Below, piece after piece: positions 24,660 through 24,677 of a stretch of 24,677 nucleotides of DNA (position 1 is the first letter of the stretch; every line of letters begins with the position of its first letter). The position numbers were made by a program, and so were the translations under genes. The DNA is from UBA4207 sp964352405 (GTDB lineage Bacteria > Bdellovibrionota > Bacteriovoracia > Bacteriovoracales > Bacteriovoracaceae): positions 1 through 24,677 of the forward strand of contig CAYGRY010000040.1 of NCBI GenBank assembly GCA_964352405.1, given 5' to 3'. Below the pieces are notes generated by a model that was not told the origin of the DNA, searched no databases, and worked only from the letters and a program-made list of their open reading frames with translations.

Positions 24660-24677
24660 AATGCAATTTCAGTGATT

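Noticed and set aside
1..24677. tRNA, rRNA, CRISPR arrays, insertion sequences, prophage or a defence island
   Set aside because: No T-loop-like motifs, regularly spaced repeats, transposase or integrase motifs, or terminal inverted repeats were seen; nearly all sequence is accounted for by intact genes with uniform character.

Overview
This is an AT-rich, gene-dense bacterial chromosome segment with 19 protein-coding genes, no RNA genes, no mobile elements and no intergenic gap longer than about 165 bases. The block mnmG-rsmG-parA-parB-bactofilin followed by an atpF'-F-H-A-G-D-C cluster is an arrangement known from delta-proteobacteria-like lineages. Together with AT-rich coding and several lineage-specific envelope proteins, it suggests a Bdellovibrionota-type organism, plausibly near Bacteriovorax/Halobacteriovorax. 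That assignment rests on gene order and protein character, not on a database search.

Left part (1-4910): the 3' part of hutU and all of hutI give two consecutive steps of histidine degradation. A membrane-anchored TlpA-like thiol-disulfide protein lies on the minus strand and converges on hutI. Divergent from it, and possibly sharing a promoter region, is a 75-residue prepilin-like protein whose stop codon is 10 bases before glpK (glycerol kinase).

Middle part (4905-13884): a minus-strand operon codes for a secreted protein with a C-terminal beta-barrel, an NAD-dependent DNA ligase with unusual motif residues, and RadA. Divergent to it, a patatin-like phospholipase and an MltD-like lytic transglycosylase overlap in one plus-strand unit. 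A 559-residue membrane-anchored protein of unknown function converges on the transglycosylase.

Right part (13922-24677): all genes are on the minus strand. mnmG and rsmG (RNA modification), parA/parB (chromosome segregation), a bactofilin, and then the F1 and peripheral-stalk genes of ATP synthase, which end at a clear intrinsic terminator. The Fo genes atpB and atpE are not in the window. Two perfect and one near-perfect parS sites (TGTTCCACGTGGAACA) lie in rsmG and just ahead of mnmG, so this is an origin-proximal segregation region. I found no CRISPR array, prophage, insertion sequence or obvious defence system. The most interesting points are the parS sites embedded in rsmG and in the mnmG leader, the deviant DNA ligase, the prepilin-glpK pairing, the phospholipase-transglycosylase pair, and a long perfect hairpin early in atpG.
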